Assembly (NCBI GenBank): GCA_947652115.1
Contig: OX393568.1
Location: 158,501 to 222,500, forward strand
Source of the DNA: Blastomussa wellsi
Taxonomy: Eukaryota; Cnidaria; Anthozoa; Scleractinia; Plerogyridae
Reading direction: 5' to 3'
Length of the DNA: 64,000 nt
The translations under genes and the position numbers were made by a program. How positions within the stretch are numbered: the first letter of the stretch is position 1; each line of letters opens with the position of its first letter. Below are positions 14,201 through 24,278 of the stretch, piece after piece. The notes under the pieces were generated by a model that was not told the DNA's origin, searched no databases, and worked only from the letters and a program-made list of their open reading frames with translations.

Positions 14201-14680
14201 TTACGAAGCTTTGAAACTTGCTTTGATAGCAATTGACACAGATTCACAATCAAGCGATTTGTGATGGAGTGTCATAGTCGAACCCAAGCCAAACGTACCA
14301 CACTGTGCGCAGGCCAGTCACAAAGGACAGCTGTAGACAGTCTACTGAACCAATCAAAAGTCATACAGAACGCGGCAATGGGAAGCGCGGGAAAATGTGC
14401 GTTAGCGTGTCACGATGGGGTTTAGTTTGATTGGATGAGAAAGTGGCGCCAGAGCTTTTAACCAATTACTAACTGTAGCAATACAAAACCGAAAGCAAGC
14501 GCGTCTTAAATTCACCCCTTGAGTAAAACTCGCTCTAAAGTTCAGTACATCTATTGTTATTTTATTGAGGTTAAAAACGTGATGATAACACTTACTATTT
14601 TTTTTTTGTTTTAATGTCTTATTCAGGAAGCAGACTCTTGTCAGTGGAAGGGCATGTTCACCAAACACCCTTTGTGGTAG
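8407..14680 (+). CDS. Uncharacterised 200-aa protein with C-terminal coiled coil (9 exons)
   Basis: Exons: 8407-8461, 9707-9795, 10997-11050, 12061-12125, 12243-12334, 13155-13234, 13670-13732, 14140-14190, 14627-14680. All junctions are GT-AG and phases match; 603 nt give 200 aa. The N-terminus (MRMSSDKKTLWIIVREGT; a second ATG lies at 8413) is followed by a charged region (FQFNCEELGQEEDKVYEKAK), then LGLSAVGKTNVLK. Residues 131-193 are helical with heptad-like spacing (FKRKLEMFTKRISKLEDT, EMKDLEERLRFLHSKFK). The protein ends KGMFTKHPLW-stop. No signal peptide or TM segment. I do not recognise the family; small nuclear or centrosomal coiled-coil subunits look like this, but that is a guess. 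It lies head-to-head with the OCIAD1-like gene. Its introns contain a TIR transposon (10121-10710), a SINE (11180-11575) and two copies of one repeat (12835-13105, 14260-14545). Confidence 0.68.
8922..9614. mobile_element. Non-autonomous TIR DNA transposon, about 690 bp, with tRNA-Pro-like insert
   Basis: The left end (GGACCAGTAGGTTGG...AATATCAACCTAC) is the inverted complement of the right end (GTAGGTTGATATTATATTG...GACCGGTCC), giving TIRs of about 35-40 bp. Inside, 9063-9138 on the minus strand resembles a tRNA (GGTGGTGTAGTGGGGATGAT, CCCGGGATCGAGAC), probably tRNA-Pro-derived. The right half (GGTGATGAATTATACCACAT on the minus strand) recurs at 26833-26960, so the family is dispersed. Lies in intron 1 of the 200-aa protein gene. 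Confidence 0.65.
10121..10710. mobile_element. MITE-like TIR element, about 590 bp
   Basis: The left terminus CAGTCAAATCGAAGCTTCAA followed by CATCCCCC is matched in perfect inversion at the right terminus (GGGGGATGTTGAAGCTTCG...TTTGACTG). Interior G/C runs (CCCCGGG, GGGGAATTTGAA) are also repeated inverted. No transposase frame is seen. Intronic in the 200-aa protein gene. Confidence 0.8.
11180..11575 (+). mobile_element. tRNA-derived SINE, family 2
   Basis: The tRNA-like head at 11181-11253 carries an A box (GGTTAGCTCAGTTGGTAGAG) and a B box (GGTTCGATCCC). A roughly 300-bp unrelated body follows, containing GGGGACGTTAAAGAACCCAC. The tail is simple sequence of (GAGTATGA)-type repeats near 11545-11575. 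Sits in an intron of the 200-aa protein gene. Confidence 0.8.
12835..13105. repeat. Dispersed repeat, copy 1 of a pair
   Basis: Shares ordered blocks with 14260-14545: GGCCAGTCACAAAGGA, TGAACCAATCAAA, GATTGGTTGAAAAAGTGG, TTTTAAACCAATCATTG, GCAAAACCAAAACAA and AACCGCTCTAA. Internal ATTGGTT/AACCAAT inversions suggest a MITE. Lies in the intron before the 13155 exon. Confidence 0.65.
14260..14545. repeat. Dispersed repeat, copy 2 of a pair
   Basis: Diverged copy of 12835-13105 with the same block order (GGCCAGTCACAAAGGACAG, TGAACCAATCAAAAG, GATTGGATGAGAAAGTGGC, TTTTAACCAATTACT, AATACAAAACCGAAAGC, AACTCGCTCTAAAG). It is in the last intron of the same gene and in the same orientation. Confidence 0.65.
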
Positions 14681-14689
14681 ACAATCGAG

Positions 14690-17600
14690 TTGGCAATCCA
14701 CGTATATCCAGTTAGGATTGACTTTGGGGCATTAGTCAGAACGTTTGTTAATTATACCAAGACAGGCTGTGATGACTATACTGTAAACTGGCTGCTGCAG
14801 CCGTTTTCTTGACGGAATCTGCTGTATGTTAACAAGAAACAGAAGCTGCTCAAAATAGAGAGCTGCTGGAGGAATTGGCATTAACATTCCAAGAAATCCC
14901 ATCTCTATAAAATAATGAACGCATGTTGATTAAAATAATTAATGAATTAAAATAATTAACGCGTGTTGATACATAATTAAGGTATTGGAAATTAACGCGA
15001 AGTGAAGGAAAAATTACTAGGCGTGATGATAATAATTAATTACCTTTTTTTTTATTTTTGAGTTACTTTGTTTTTGTTTTAGTGTATAAAACGAAATATA
15101 TCTGCGTGAGTATTTATTTTCTGCTCACAAAATACACTGTATATAGTTCTGGAAAGTGGTTCAAAGAGCAGCTATACAGTACATACAGATACGCTCGTCA
15201 AATCTGATCAGGAAGTTATTTTACCACACACCGTCCGTGATTCAGCCGAGTCAATAAAACCAGACATGATGCCTTCAATGAAGGTTTAACTTAGCTTTTT
15301 TGTATTTTATTTCCAACTATAAGCTTGATGAGTAATGTAACATGCTCTATTCTGGAAATGAAATGGAAGAGATGCGCAAAACGTATTTCACAGACGCATT
15401 GCATCCAATGATTTCCTTCACAAAATGTGACTTAAACAAACCGACTCTTGTACATTCTGTGGCCGGGGAAACTGCTGAAACTCTTGTTCGCTTGTTTTGG
15501 GAATGTAAACACACTGCTTAGTGTATAATGCAAAACCTTGACGACCTCAGTGGCGTTATTTTCTCTGCTGCGTTGATATTGGAGATCTACTCCTACACCA
15601 TGTGTCGCTTAGCAATACTCGACCAAAGTTAAATAATATTTAATATGTTAATTATGTCTATAGAAAACCTATATTTGTCAACTAAACATTTTAAAAAGCC
15701 ATAGTGAGCCATGCTAGAGTTTCTGTATAATATTTTACGCACACCGTGTCGAAGCGAAAGAGATCACTGAGAAAGTTGCTAAAGTTACGTTTCACCATAC
15801 AGCATCCATAATTTCGATGGCATCAAAAATGGTGGAGGCTGACTAGGGCTCTGTAAGTAAAACAACCTGTAAAACAAGTATTGTAAGCAGGTGATGTCAT
15901 ATAGGTCATGTTTGTGAGTATTTTAGTTTTTGTTAGACTAAGTGAAGTTTGCTAGCAATGTATTGTAAGTAAGTTGCAATTTATAGTAAAAAAATGTTAA
16001 ATTAAAGAAAAAAGAAATGTATGGAGTGCCAACGCAATTTCGGGACAGTTGATTTTTTATCAGGTTGGGGGATAGGGGGTTTGGTGGAATTTAAGGGAGG
16101 GTGGTATCCCAAACAATACTATGACTTTGAGGGGCCGTCCGAAAAAAATATGGTCTGTAAAGGGTGGTCACTCAAAGTAAATAAATCATCAAGTGTTGAA
16201 ATTTTAGTAGTAATATCCACAACTGTACCAGAATGCCTAAAAAAGAGTTTCTGAGGCTCTGAAAATCTAAATTTTCCTGGAGGACCACGCCCCCAGATTC
16301 CGCTCTTTTGTTATGTACACAACGTCATCACCTCAACCCTGCAACTATTCGGTTGCAAATAAAAACAAACATGGCCCATTGATGAAAACAGTTAATCAGT
16401 GCACTTGCAACATTACTTCTATTATCATCACTTCAAAATGCAATAACAACACCTATAATAGAAAGAAAATTCTACCAGAATGCCCTAAAATAGCATTCCT
16501 GAGGTTTTGAAAATCTGAACTTTCCTGGGAGTCTCTTGGGGGAGCATGCGCCCGGATCTCTTTGATTTTCAGAAAATAATTGTAAAGAATATACATGATT
16601 GCTATGAAAAACCGGAATTCCCTTCATTATCTTAGACTCGCAGATAACTGTTTCTATTTTCGTGTCATACAACGCTAAACTGATCATGAGGCCATGCACA
16701 CCACCATCTGGGATTAAAACATTTTATCTTTTTCCTCTCCAAAGCCTTATATTCGTTGCGGTTAGTGTTAAAATCCCCTGGCACCCCTCCGCTCAGTTCC
16801 CCCTACATGGCCCTATGAGCACTGCACTTCACAGGCTATCAGTACTTCTAGGACTTCTAGGGAAACCTGATTTAAAAAACGGTCTTTGCGAGATACCAAA
16901 TAGTGCTTGCCCTTGCCCTTTGCCCTTGTAGCTCGAATAAATAGTGAAAATTGCAACAAGTAATAAATGGGTTTGTTTTGTTCAGCCATACAGTTACTGC
17001 TTTAGCAAAAAAAGTATTAGATATACAAGATACACGTTCATCATGTTATTTTGTCTTTGGTGGAGACCTGGTGCAAGTCGTCTATTAAACAAAATATACT
17101 TAATTACATTAAAAAGCGCACCTATAAAAATAAATTTTAATTGGGAAAAATAAAGCAAAAATGGTAAGGTTTTTTACCATAAAAGTAGATCTTTTCAGAG
17201 TCGAATGACAACGAGTGCCTTTCACTTTTGCACATCCTTTTATCTCAAAGGAGAACTCCCTTAAAATTCCGAATTCTATTGTGTTATTCGAGCAGGTGTT
17301 AATCTTTGTTTAAGTTTCAATCATTGTGTGGCGACAAGGGTTTTCAGAAAACGGTTTTTGATTTTAATAACTTCGTTTTTCATCACAGCCCTTTGGTTCT
17401 AGTTACAAGTGGGTGTTCTTGGGAGTAATTTCGAGTGTTTTGCTTGCCTCTGACAAGCAAATATTATGCCAAAATTGTGCTGGCATTTTTCTTGAGTTGG
17501 AAATATTCTGGCCTGATCGACGAGGTCATAAAAGGTACATTTCATAATCATACTTTGATTTTGGCATTTTCTCAAAATATAGAGTACGTTGTTATGTATA

Positions 17601-18630
17601 TTTATTCCTTCAAGATCGGGTTCGTACATTCTATGTAGTGTTTTACATACTGGGGCTTCATATTTTAGTGGTCTCTTAAAACTACGAAAAGGAAATCAAA
17701 ATCATCAAACCTCACTTGATATTCGGACCAAAATTTTTTTATGAAAGATTGTAGGACATTTATATTTACCGTAAAAAAAGTATTCACTTAAATTCATTTG
17801 TGAAATTATCAGTATGCTGAGCCCAATCTATACTTTTCCAATTCTACTGATTGGTATGAAAAATAGCGTGTTTGTTTTTGATCTTGCACCGCGAAACATG
17901 TTAATAAGGTGACTTGAAATTTTATTAATTAAATCTAACACTGAGGCTAGTGGAATTAATTTGACTTTTCCGGCCTTCTCGTTCATGTCCGAAGACAAGT
18001 AGTAGTTTAGTCAGTTAAAAAAGAAGCATAGTGCAATATTTGGTAAATATCCAATTTGCTGGAATAAAAATTTCTCTCCAACATAAATAAACCCAGTTCA
18101 AATCGAAATGCAATATTAGGCTTAATGAGCATTAAATTATGCTGGTACATGCTAATGTTAATTTTATGATGTTATTAGTCTCCGCTTCCCTTTATTGACT
18201 TTGTACGCCAATCTATTTACAAAGAGAAGAGCTGTATATTGGCATACACGTACAATGCACTAGTGCAGTCATCTAAACGATCGTTGCTCGCATAGTACCT
18301 CAGGGGCGCCAACGTAGTATTTAAAGGATAAAATCTTATTCATGAGGAATTGAACTTGCCAAGCATATTTTGTTCACTGGACGGGAGAAAGAAAACGCCA
18401 AACACTGCTTACATTTGACTCCACACAGGTGCAAAATCATGGTGTGGTGAGCGAGGGTGCCTCAGCTACTACTAAATAAATGTAGTATATACTAGAGAGA
18501 AACAGATCTAACTCGCAGCTAGATCAAAACTATAACCGAGAAATGTATTTCTAAGCTGTGCAATTCTATTTAAGGAACTGCGTCCCACCATTTGAAATTT
18601 GTGGATCTCAATATAACAGTTTAAGGTAAG
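14690..18630. other. Long intergenic stretch without a convincing gene
   Basis: Downstream of the 200-aa protein gene; AATAAA near 15252 is a possible poly(A) signal. Two related segments at about 16228-16310 and 16470-16560 share CCAGAATGCC, TCTGAGG/CCTGAGG, TTTGAAAATCT and TTTCCTGG followed by a G-rich block. They look like a duplicated repeat unit. The open frames here have no protein-like features. Confidence 0.5.
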
Positions 18631-18637
18631 TCTGCTG

Positions 18638-18918
18638 TCGGGCCTAGTGGCCCATCAGGCCGGTGCTTATCCCCGGTTTCATAGCATGAAGCGACAGAGA
18701 GTATTTCTACTCCCCCCTGGATGGGATGCTAGTCCATCGCAGGGTTACCCCCCAGCAGTAAATTCGCCGGTACCCATTTGTACACCTGGGTGAAGAGAGG
18801 CACTGTGAGAGTAAAGTGTCTTGCCCAAGGACACAACGCAATGCGATTTATTCATTTCGAACCCGGACCGTCCGATCCAGAGTCCAGCGCACTAACCATT
18901 AGGCCACTGCGCCTCCCA
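18638..18918 (-). mobile_element. tRNA-derived SINE, family 1 (copy 2, best preserved)
   Basis: On the minus strand the head reads GTGGCCTAATGGTTAGTGCG (A box), then a B box GGGTTCGAAATG. The body includes GTGTCCTTGGGCAAGACACT and CATCCCATCCAGGGGGGAG. It ends in the hairpin GGCCTGATGGGCCACTAGGC. Length is about 280 bp. Lies upstream of the Cys-loop receptor gene. Confidence 0.85.
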
Positions 18919-19677
18919 CTCCAATAATATAACAGTTTACTAGGAAAGAAAATCACCGTGACAAGATGATAAATGTGCCACAAGAATTAAAAGCTGGGCT
19001 CTATTTAGAACATTTTATTTTAAATTAATTTTCTTTTGAGTTTCCTAGGAGAAAGCCAACTGTAATGTGAGTCAGTTTTGTAATTCCAAAATTTAGAATA
19101 GATAAGGTAAGGCTGCAATGAGATTTAAATAACTATGCTATACATTTTGCGATTTATTCATTTCGTTATTAAAAAGAAGCAAAGTCTTGGCTACACAAGT
19201 CTTGGTTTCTAATAGATGGAGATCTTTTTGCCTTATATTTCAGTCATAAAATAAAATAAACAACCGTCGGACAGTTTCAGGTTTCATTATACGAATTATA
19301 GTTGTACAAGTACATGATTTATATTTCATTTATATTTCGTAGTCATAATTTACGGGAATTTTTTCCTGGCACACAGGAATAGGACTTCAGCCGAACTTGG
19401 CACCAAACTTGACGATCGCCCACTTCCTCGCGGAACGAGTCACGTCATTGGTTCGTAAACAATAGATAACAGTTCGCAAGAAAACAATAAAGGCAGACGT
19501 AGAGGTTAGTGTTTCAGAAAACCCCCTTACTGAACTTAACAAATGATCATGAGTTGTTATTTTTAATTTTAGTTCGACATTGATCTAGTGAACAAGCAAT
19601 TTATTTCTCGTCGTAATTCCTTTACCCTTTTAAACGTTGATTGGTTGGTAGCCAGATAAGGCATTTTGAATCTCGCT

Positions 19678-22532
19678 ATGCTTTCTCGCCAGATGCATAA
19701 CAAGTCAAATACCGTCCAGTTTCTTCTGCTTTGTATTTTATCATTGCTTACATGTAACGGTAAGTTGGTAGATGTTGCTACTTCAAGAATAATGCCAAAT
19801 GATCAAATAATACATAAAAAATATCAGACCAAAAGATATGAAAGAACAACTAAGAACCCCATGGTGTTGGTGATCGTTATCTCATCTCATAGGAAAACAG
19901 GAGTCTATATTATGTAAACATCATCGTAGTTGCTGCTTTGTTTTCAAATTTTCCGAATGCTGCGAAATCTTGCGCAAAGGTGCAGAGAATTGGGATTGAC
20001 CTGCGTCCCTACGCGAAAACAACTTTTGTCCTGTTGATTAACCTATGAGGGAAAAATTCGCCGTTTATGAGATACACATGCCTCAGCCCCAGACGTTTTT
20101 GTCATTCCAGCGCTGGCATTACGTGTCAATGAATCAACTGAATACAAGCTACGCAGGGAGCTTTTAGGAAACATGGACGTCATGGTTCGTCCTGTTGCAT
20201 CTCGTTCTGATGCTGTGAATGTGTCTTTTTTCCTAACTGTAAGGACATTGATGGATTTGGTATGTCTTTAATTAAAGTTTCATATTTTGGTATGATTTAT
20301 ATTGTTGATTGACTGCCTGTTCAGCCTGCTTAGCTTTCTATCATTCAAGCCTAGGAGTATCAGTAGTTCGCATAACTGCTGGTGATGATCGGAATTTTTT
20401 AATGTCATTGACTGAAGATTATTTTCTGCAAAACAGATGCCATCAAACCTAAATCGAAAACCAATGCGACTAGGATGCTAAGCACAGAGTCATCTATATA
20501 AGGCAAATAAACTTGTCTAAGGTGAGCATAGTTGATGAGCAATCTTTTCATTTTGCAGGACAATAAGCGGCAAATGCTTCTAACAAGTGTCTGGATTTCT
20601 CAGGTTTGCTAGGATTTGTTGATAGCATATGAAGTTTTGCTTAGCATTATTTGCCCAGTGGTTAATGAAAGTTTTGCACCTCTCCCCGTTCTTTGATGGT
20701 TCGCTCTTTTGATGTCATCAACAATATGCTCTTGTAGAAATGGCATAACCCTTTCCTAGCTTGGAATGAAGACAGTTATGGAGGCATTGATCGTATCCAC
20801 GTCAGCCCCAAAGAAGTATGGGTCCCAGACATCGTCCTCTTTAATAAGTAAGTGCAACTAAATTTAAACTAAGCGAAAGCCTATTACGAATAATCGGAAA
20901 GAGAAACAGACGGATGGCCGGATTGGCGTATGGATTTATGAACTGGTGGATTGTGTTGAAGAACCAAATACCGGACGAACGGACAAATGCATGGATGTAC
21001 AAGTGGATGGGACGGATGAGCGATGAGTACTGTTTATTATCTATCTCTTTCCTTTACTGGCTTGTGTCATTTTTAATTTCTCAATAAAATTTTTCTTTAT
21101 TGAAATTTTCTAGTGGAGATAAACAAGTTTTCCAAGCCGGCTTTACAGCGATGTTCAAAAGCTGGGTGGTTCTTTACAGCAATGGTACATGTACGTGGGA
21201 TTCTCCAGCAAACTTTGAAAGCAGATGTAATGTTGTAATCAACGCATTTCCGTTTGACGTTCAGAGCTGTTCTCTTATATTTGGTTCTGTGACCTATGGA
21301 AGCGAGCTCCTCAGAATCCACTCCATGAAGCCGGAAGGTAGATTGACAACAATTCTATTTGCTAAGTGCAGAGCGCTTGAAACAAAGTTAAACAGTCTTT
21401 TTTGAGATTCCGACGCTGGACTCATGGAACCCTCCATTATATTCCTAAAACGTACTCTCGTCTTATTCTACGTACACGATTGTAGCTTACATTTGGAGGG
21501 TCTCCTCTCCTGTTCGATTGCTATTAAAGTAACTACAGCAGATACTTTAAGTAAAATGGGTGGGTGGTGCTATGATAATCTCGAGGACTTAAAACTGATG
21601 AATTAGGTAAAAATAAAAAAAAACTAACAAAACAAAATCAAAACAATTAACCTGCTAGCTGAAAAATCAATGTGTAACTCACAGCATTTCCTGTGCCATC
21701 TTATATATGCCATTATCCTTTCGTTTTAGGCAAAGGAGAAAGCGCAAAGGAAAGTATTCGTGACAAAAATGGCGAATGGGAGATAGGGAATGTACACGAG
21801 AAAATACACAGCGCGGAAATGGAACAAGGAGCAAATTCGGGACAAAACTATTCGTTTTTCAAGTACACGCTGGAAATTAAGCGAAAGCCCTTGTACTACG
21901 TTATGCTGTTGATCATTCCTTGTGTAGTTTGCACCATGTTGGTTTTGATCAGTTTTGCAATTCCTCCAGAAAATGGCGAGAGAATTGGCTTCTGTTCCAC
22001 CATCATGATCTCTGTCAGCGTTTATCTGCTCATAATGGCGGACATGCTGCCAGAAAAGTCTGATACTCTGCCTATCCTAGGCATATACTACATCATCACA
22101 ATGGTGGAGATTGCGCTCGCTCTAACGGCCACCATTATCGTGCTCGGTGTGTATCATTCCGTCGGTGAGCCGCCTTCCTGCTTCAAAGCCCTGTATAGAA
22201 TGCGCAAGGCAAAGAGAAAGAAGCAAATTGAAATCCGACGCAAAGTGACCTTGAAGAAATCCCTGAAACGAAATGCTGTTGCAAGTGAAGCTAAACCTGT
22301 GGGAAGTGAACCAGATACTACTGCGCATGTTCCAGTTCCATTTGATCCTGAACAAAAGCCTGTCACGTTAAATGACAATGAGCTCACTGAGGAAGACAAA
22401 AGAAAAATCTGGCGGACGGTTGCTGTCACATGTGATCGTATCTTCTTCTGGATGTTTCTGATTATTTTTGTTGCTTCAACTGGATTTCTGATTAAATATA
22501 GTTCTATGTTATATGTTGAGAATTCAGTTTAG
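19678..22532 (+). CDS. Cys-loop ligand-gated ion channel subunit (nicotinic receptor-like, 6 exons)
   Basis: Exons: 19678-19759, 20111-20259, 20559-20603, 20738-20847, 21114-21337, 21730-22532; 1413 nt, 470 aa. A signal peptide (FLLLCILSLLTC) is followed by the extracellular domain: LRRELLGNMD, VNVSFFLTVRTLMDL, WISQKWHNPFLAWNEDSYGG, VWVPDIVLFN. The Cys loop is C-NVVINAFPFDVQS-C, with 13 residues between the cysteines. Then come four membrane segments: TM1 IPCVVCTMLVLISFA, TM2 ERIGFCSTIMISVSVYLLIM, TM3 YYIITMVEIALALTATIIVL, a basic M3-M4 loop (KAKRKKQIEIRRK), and TM4 FFWMFLIIFVASTGFLI. Glu before TM2 (GER) suggests cation selectivity. Ligand landmarks are missing: the vicinal Cys pair of loop C is absent, and the loop-B Trp is Val (FGSVTYG). 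The subunit may therefore be a non-alpha partner or use another ligand. The start is the first ATG in frame before the signal peptide. Confidence 0.9.
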
Positions 22533-22539
22533 TCAAAAA

Positions 22540-24270
22540 TCTTAGTAATAGCATCGTCTTAGCTAAACACTGGAACTGCACGCCAACAATTGCTATTTAA
22601 TGCGTAATCTGTAGATTGAAGGGTTTTTGTATTTAAGGAAAAAAGGGCGCACTTGCTCGTGGGATATCAGTGATTCGAATTGCTTCCCTTTTTGTAGATC
22701 ATTCTTTCATAGTTATTCTGCTCTTCTTTATTTAGAGAGACTACCTTTTTCCGATGCAAGTCTGAATGTTTGTCATCTACAGTTTGTTGGTTTGGCTTTG
22801 TAAGCGTTAGCTCATAGAAAACGCACGACTTAGAGTATACATGTAAAATAGAGAACACGTAAACAAATCTGAGGCAAATTGTCTGTCTGACCAACAAACA
22901 ACTCATATTCTCTTCTTTTGGCTCAATATTCATATGTAGTCATTTAAGAATACCAATCTATGAACATGGCTTGGGAACAGCCTGACTGATGATTACGCCG
23001 TTCAGCTGTTCTTCTGCTATCATTACATTGGTCTCAAATGTTACAGTTATTCCAGGGAAAACCCGCAAACGGTTGGAAAGTTGCTTACTGATCAATGGCC
23101 TCCGAACTTAGACCAAAAAATGTTTAACCATTACAAGGGTAACAAATTTAATATCAATTGTATCACTATTTAACAATAGCCATGAGGAGAAGTCGAATGG
23201 GCTATTGTCCCGTGGCCCTTGAGGGCGAAGGGGCTAATTGTTAAATAGCTAGTAATACCACCCAACTAGTCGGACAGAGAGGGCAATAATAGAGTTAGCA
23301 AATACAAGTTGAAGAAATATTTAATTGGGAATAAAACGAAAGAAAGCGTCACGCTTGATTTCGACTCGAGGGCTAATACCAATAGCCCTCCAATAGTCCT
23401 CGAGTAGCTTAGCCAATTAAAATGCACGATTTGCATTAGTCCACACGTTGGGCGATACTAAATCAAATTATGTACAATTGACAAAGTAGCGATTTCCGAA
23501 TTAGCAAATGTATAAATGTGCACCATAGTTAAAAAGATACGAATAACACTACTCGTTATCCTTTATATACAATATACAGTCTGTACAATAGATGTATGGT
23601 ATCCTCATCCTTCACGTACGGGTTATGTAATAGTCAATACACGGGATCCCGAAAGGGTTGTGTGTGAAATAAGGGGAAAAACTAGCCAATAAAACGATAA
23701 AAACCTACACTATAGCCATTGGTCAATGCAAGGGACCGGTCGATGAATGATAGTGTAATAGATATGTAAGGTATGCAGCACAAAAGACATGAACTAAACT
23801 GTAAATTCTTAATCTAAGAATATTCATAAGAATAGGAATATTCAGCCTGGGCCGGAAAAAACAATATTCTTATAAAAAGAGTGTAGTTTAAATAGTGTAA
23901 TGCAATAGCCTAGTGAGTATAACTGATTTAACAGACTTGTAATTATAAGCCAGCAGAATTTTTTAAAGAAAATATCGTGTTACTATTACTTTTATTAAGA
24001 GGCTAGCCGGAGAGACATTGACGCTAACCAGAGTACCAGTCTGCATGTCTGCAGTCTGAATTCCGACCAAGAAGGAACCAATCACAATATACCTTGTCAT
24101 ATAACAATCCTGAAGACTTTTCAAAAGCCATTTAATGTCATTGCGTCATAACTTTAAAATCTCCCTATAATTTACATCGGACTATAGCATGAAAGAGAAT
24201 CTTTGCACAAGAATTTTCACACAAGAGTTAGTTCATTATACTGTTTGAATATCGATCCCATTTCTCTCTT
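22540..24270. other. Intergenic region with small inverted-repeat elements
   Basis: No gene is seen between the receptor and PAN-EGF-Link copy A. At 23168-23258, CTATTTAACAATAGCC and GGGCTATTG and GCTAATTGTTAAATAGCT form inverted arms of a short MITE. At 23355-23410, CGAGGGCTA...TAGCCCTCC...CCTCGAG is another palindromic cluster. Confidence 0.5.
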
Positions 24271-24278
24271 GGAAGCCA

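Noticed and set aside
21100..21321. The open frames around receptor exon 5 as a separate gene
   Set aside because: The plus frame is exon 5 read through into its intron, and the minus frame is its antisense shadow.
22122..22429. Minus-strand open frames across the receptor's M3-M4 loop
   Set aside because: Antisense shadows of a well-supported plus-strand exon.
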